A DNA stretch of 64,000 bases, taken from Lachnospiraceae bacterium (GTDB taxonomy: Bacteria > Bacillota > Clostridia > Lachnospirales > Lachnospiraceae). Both the position numbers and the translations under genes were made by a program. Each line of letters starts with the position of its first letter. Position 1 is the stretch's first letter. Location of the stretch: positions 1 to 64,000 of the forward strand of contig JAAWBG010000065.1 in the NCBI GenBank assembly GCA_022792535.1, in the 5' to 3' direction. The notes under the pieces are model-generated. The model worked only from the letters and a program-made list of their open reading frames with translations. It searched no databases and was not told the origin of the DNA. Below are positions 61,015 to 64,000 of this stretch, one piece after another.

Positions 61015-62986
61015 AGTTGGATTTGTAGGAAATCCCAACTGTGGGAAGACCACTTTGTTTAACGCTTACACTGGAGCAAATCTGAAAGTGGCAAACTGGC
61101 CGGGAGTGACGGTGGAAAAAGTAGAGGGGGAAACTGTTTATAAGGGACAGAAGTTGAAATTGATTGATCTGCCTGGAATTTACAGTCTGACTTCTTACTC
61201 TATAGAAGAGAAAGTTTCCCGCCGGTGTATTATGGAACATGAGGTGGATGTGATCATCAATATTGTGGATGCCTCTGCGTTGGAACGGAATCTCTACTTG
61301 ACCATGCAGCTTTTGGAACTGGGAAAGCCGGTGATTCTGGCCTTGAATATGATGGACATTGTGGAAGAGCGGGGAATGGAGATTGACCTGCATCGTCTGC
61401 CGGAAATGCTGGGCGGAATTCCGGTGGTGCCGGTATCAGCCAGAAAGAGAAACGGATTGGATGTGTTAATGCATGCAGTGGTACATCACTATGAAGAGAA
61501 GCATCAGCCGGAAATTGTAACATACAGTCAGGAAATCGAAGAGAAGATTCAGCAGTTAGAACAGGAGCTGAAGCTAAAATATCAGATTTCTGAAAGCGTC
61601 CGCTGGTATGCCATGAAACTGCTGGAACAGGACGAGGAAATCACAGAACTTTATCCGGTAGACCTGCCAAAAGTCCTGGACAGAAGTTATGAAAAAGAAA
61701 TGATCAATCAGAAATATGATTACATAGAAGAAGTGATCGAAGATACCTTATTCTACAAATCAGAGAAAGCGGCCTTTACCGATAAAGTAGATGAGATTTT
61801 AACCCATCCAATCTGGGGAATGCCTATCTTTTTCGGAGTGATGGCAGTGGTGTTTTTCTTGACTTTTTTTGTGGGAGATCTGCTGAAAGGAGGATTTGAG
61901 GTTGTCTTAGACCTCCTTTCGCAAAGCGTCCTGCATTTGCTGGAACAGATCCATGTGGCCTCCTGGCTGATCTCCTTGATCGTAGATGGAATTATTGCAG
62001 GAGTGGGAGGCATTCTGACCTTTCTTCCCAATATTTTTATTTTGTTTTTGGCGCTGGCCCTGTTGGAAGACAGCGGGTATATGGCAAGGGTCGCCTATGT
62101 GATGGACGGTTTGATGGGACATCTTGGACTGTCTGGAAAGGCATTTCTTCCGATGGTACTTGGATTCGGCTGTACCGTTCCGGCTATTATGGCTGCAAGG
62201 GCTTTGGAAAAAGAGTCAGACCGGAGAAGGACTATATTGATTACGCCATTTATGTCCTGTTCCGCAAGACTGCCTATTTATGTGCTGTTTGCGGATATGT
62301 TTTTTGGAAAATATGCGATATTTGCGGCTTTGTCCATGTATCTGATCGGGATGGTGACTGCAATTTTGATTGCTCTGATCATTCATCGGGTGGAAACTCA
62401 TATGGAACACCACACACTGCTGATTGAACTGCCAGAGTATAAGACGCCCAATGCCAGAACTATTGGGATCTATGTCTGGGAAAAGGTAAAAGACTATCTG
62501 ACAAAAGCAGGAACCACTATTTTTGTTGCCTCTATTATTATCTGGTTTGTCTTAAATTTTGGAGTTCATGGGATGGTAACTGATGTCTCAGAAAGTTTCG
62601 GCGCAGTGCTGGGCCGCTGGATGGAACCGATTTTAGCGCCGGCAGGTTTAGGCATGTGGCAGGTGGGAGTGGCCTTGATCTCAGGAATCTCTGCCAAAGA
62701 AGTGGTAGTCAGCAGTTTCTGCGTGCTGTTTGGGATCAGCAATGTGAATTCTGCAGCAGGGATGGCGTCTTTGACACAGCAGCTGGCAGAAGCGGGGTTT
62801 GGACCTCTGAATGCATACTGCATGATGATTTTCTGTCTGCTTTATGTGCCTTGCGCAGCCACTATAGGCACCATAAAAAAGGAGACGGGATCTTTGAAAT
62901 TCACTTTAAAAATGCTGGGATTTCAGCTTGTGACTGCCTGGATTTTTGCAGTTTTGGTGTATCAAACCGGGTCCCTTCTCTTATAG
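61001..62986 (+). CDS. feoB: Ferrous iron transporter FeoB
   Basis: 661 residues. N-terminal G domain with GNPNCGKTTLFNAYTG, WPGVTVEKVEG, DLPGIYSL and NMMDI; helical GDI region (about 175-270); membrane core with gate motifs (VLGFGCTVPAIMAARAL and CSARLPIYVLFA in the first, ISAKEVVVSSFCVLFG in the second). Shorter than the enterobacterial form, normal for Clostridia. GGAGAGGAGG precedes the start. Main route of Fe2+ uptake for the iron-sulfur enzymes of this anaerobe. Confidence 0.95.
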   Translation: METIRVGFVGNPNCGKTTLFNAYTGANLKVANWPGVTVEKVEGETVYKGQKLKLIDLPGIYSLTSYSIEEKVSRRCIMEHEVDVIINIVDASALERNLYLTMQLLELGKPVILALNMMDIVEERGMEIDLHRLPEMLGGIPVVPVSARKRNGLDVLMHAVVHHYEEKHQPEIVTYSQEIEEKIQQLEQELKLKYQISESVRWYAMKLLEQDEEITELYPVDLPKVLDRSYEKEMINQKYDYIEEVIEDTLFYKSEKAAFTDKVDEILTHPIWGMPIFFGVMAVVFFLTFFVGDLLKGGFEVVLDLLSQSVLHLLEQIHVASWLISLIVDGIIAGVGGILTFLPNIFILFLALALLEDSGYMARVAYVMDGLMGHLGLSGKAFLPMVLGFGCTVPAIMAARALEKESDRRRTILITPFMSCSARLPIYVLFADMFFGKYAIFAALSMYLIGMVTAILIALIIHRVETHMEHHTLLIELPEYKTPNARTIGIYVWEKVKDYLTKAGTTIFVASIIIWFVLNFGVHGMVTDVSESFGAVLGRWMEPILAPAGLGMWQVGVALISGISAKEVVVSSFCVLFGISNVNSAAGMASLTQQLAEAGFGPLNAYCMMIFCLLYVPCAATIGTIKKETGSLKFTLKMLGFQLVTAWIFAVLVYQTGSLLL

Positions 62987-62992
62987 AAAAAT

Positions 62993-63032
62993 CTTTCCAT
63001 TGCTGGGGGAAGATACCATGGAAAGTATTTTA
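62993..63032 (+). terminator. Terminator after feoB
   Basis: CTTTCCAT (62993-63000) with ATGGAAAG (63018-63025), 17-base loop, tail TATTTTAT. Confidence 0.6.
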
Positions 63033-63054
63033 TCAGGTACAAGTAAAATTTTTC

Positions 63055-63084
63055 TTGCAAGAAGAAAGTGTAGGGTGTTAAAAT
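63055..63084 (+). promoter_or_regulatory. Promoter of the hydrogenase gene
   Basis: TTGCAA (63055-63060), 17-18 base spacer, TTAAAAT (63078-63084), about 30 bases before the start codon. Confidence 0.5.
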
Positions 63085-63114
63085 ATTCACAAAGAGAAAG
63101 CGAGGGTAAATGCG

Positions 63115-64000
63115 ATGTATGCTGATGAAAATGTGATTAGAATCAAACATGATGTACTTTATGAAGTGGCAAAGCTGGCATTCGCCGGGGAATTAGATGC
63201 CAAGAGAGACCACATTGCACTGGAATTGATTCCAGGGCCTACCCCTAAGTTCCGCTGCTGTATTTACAAAGAAAGAGAAATCATCCGTCAGCGGGTGCGC
63301 CTGGCAGAAGGAAAAGCGCCGGGAGCAGTGGATGATGGGAATATCATTCAGGTAATCAGTTCTGCCTGTGAAGACTGTCCTATTTCCAGTTATACGGTGA
63401 CAGAGAACTGCCAGAATTGTATTGGAAAGGCATGTATCAACGCCTGCAAGTTTGGCGCTATCGAGGCAGGAAGAATCCGTTCCCATATTGACGCATCCAA
63501 ATGTAAGGAATGCGGAAAATGTGCCCAGGCCTGTCCCTATAATGCCATTGCACACTTAAAACGTCCCTGTAAATACAGCTGTCCTGTGGATGCGATTACA
63601 TACGATGAACATGGAATTTCCATCATTGACAAGAATAAATGTATCCGCTGCGGAAAATGTATTCACAGCTGTCCTTTTGGAGCTATCGGTTCCAAGACTT
63701 ATATTGTGGACGTTGTGGAAGCCTTAAAATCCAATAAAAAAGTTTATGCCATGGCTGCGCCTGCAACAGAGGGACAGTTTGGTCTGGATATTACCATGGC
63801 AAGCTGGAAAAAGGCGATGAAAGAGTTAGGATTTGATGATTTTTATGATGTAGGTCTGGGCGGAGATATGACAGCGGCCTATGAGGCAGAAGAATGGGCA
63901 GAAGCATATCAGGAGGGAAAGAAAAAAGTGACTTCCTGCTGTCCCGCATTTGTCAATATGGTGCGTCTCCACTATCCGGAACTGGCAGATTGTGTTTCCA
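63115..64000 (+). CDS. [FeFe] hydrogenase, monomeric, 5' part
   Basis: Open at the window end (295 codons seen). After about 90 residues come three ferredoxin-like segments: NCQNCIGKACINACKFGAIE, SKCKECGKCAQACPYNAIAH and NKCIRCGKCIHSCPFGAIG, with an extra CKYSCPVDAI between. The H-cluster domain then begins (KVYAMAAPATEGQFG) with the first H-cluster motif TSCCPAFVNMV. This order fits the clostridial group B type rather than HydABC. Catalyses reversible proton reduction with ferredoxin. GCGAGGG stands eight bases before the ATG. The second and third H-cluster motifs lie beyond 64000. Confidence 0.88.
   Translation, partial: MYADENVIRIKHDVLYEVAKLAFAGELDAKRDHIALELIPGPTPKFRCCIYKEREIIRQRVRLAEGKAPGAVDDGNIIQVISSACEDCPISSYTVTENCQNCIGKACINACKFGAIEAGRIRSHIDASKCKECGKCAQACPYNAIAHLKRPCKYSCPVDAITYDEHGISIIDKNKCIRCGKCIHSCPFGAIGSKTYIVDVVEALKSNKKVYAMAAPATEGQFGLDITMASWKKAMKELGFDDFYDVGLGGDMTAAYEAEEWAEAYQEGKKKVTSCCPAFVNMVRLHYPELADCVS

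Overview
The window looks like a chromosomal segment of a low-to-mid-GC Gram-positive anaerobe, most probably a Lachnospiraceae (Clostridia) close to Blautia. This is inferred from a CIRCE-controlled hrcA-grpE-dnaK-dnaJ operon, a rimP-nusA-ylxR-ylxQ-infB-rbfA-nrnA-truB-ribF operon, a monomeric [FeFe] hydrogenase, feoAB under a Fur box, a YhgE/Pip protein, and the absence of outer-membrane genes. No rRNA, CRISPR array or insertion sequence was seen. Two tRNA genes are present: Thr-CGT and Glu-CTC.

Layout. 1-340: two tandem copies of a palindromic intergenic element. 344-4633 (minus): potABCD polyamine importer behind its own XRE-cupin repressor gene. 4933-5774: tRNA-Thr and a phosphopantetheinyl transferase. 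6023-10467: a small integrative element with a large serine recombinase, three XRE-type regulators and a type I toxin/antisense pair. It sits inside an ABC permease gene, whose two halves lie at 5914-6030 and 10468-11157, with the matching ATPase at 11144-11920. 12044-17188: response regulator, histidine kinase, ABC ATPase and FtsX permease, an antimicrobial-peptide-sensing type of module. 17391-22407: heat-shock operon. 22606-28574: transglutaminase-like surface protein, a coiled-coil J-domain protein and YhgE/Pip. 28610-32814: prmA, rsmE, a cysteine desulfurase and thiI. 32860-34868: an HPr-like protein without the usual histidine, mtaB, tRNA-Glu, then a flavodoxin gene remnant.

35224-48209 carries glycerol and alpha-hydroxyacid redox functions. 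A minus-strand operon encodes EtfB-like, EtfA-like and GlcD-like proteins. A divergent plus-strand operon encodes a glycerol-3-phosphate-dehydrogenase-like flavoprotein, a second FAD/NAD oxidoreductase, a DUF1667 protein, a YhfZ-like regulator and an alkyl-DHAP-synthase-like flavoprotein. Glycerol kinase (minus strand) lies further on, separated by an unrelated GntR/ABC cassette. Five sites of the form AGTA-N10-TACT (one lacks its outermost base and one has a changed second half) lie at the promoters of all three units, so one regulator probably controls them.

48692-57393 is the translation/transcription operon, whose NusA has an acidic 12-residue tandem repeat and whose IF-2 has [11 protein letters not shown] repeats. 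Then follow a Na/Pi-PhoU transporter, an SH3-NlpC/P60 cell-wall hydrolase, Fur-controlled feoAB, and the 5' part of an [FeFe] hydrogenase cut by the window end.

The most notable observations are: the recombinase element that splits a permease gene at an 8-bp core whose precise removal restores the reading frame; the toxin/antisense-RNA pair inside that element; the shared glycerol operator; and a tandem palindrome with a compensatory base-pair change between its copies. Coordinates include stop codons. Start codons were chosen by ribosome-binding-site spacing and family alignment from memory; no database search was made.
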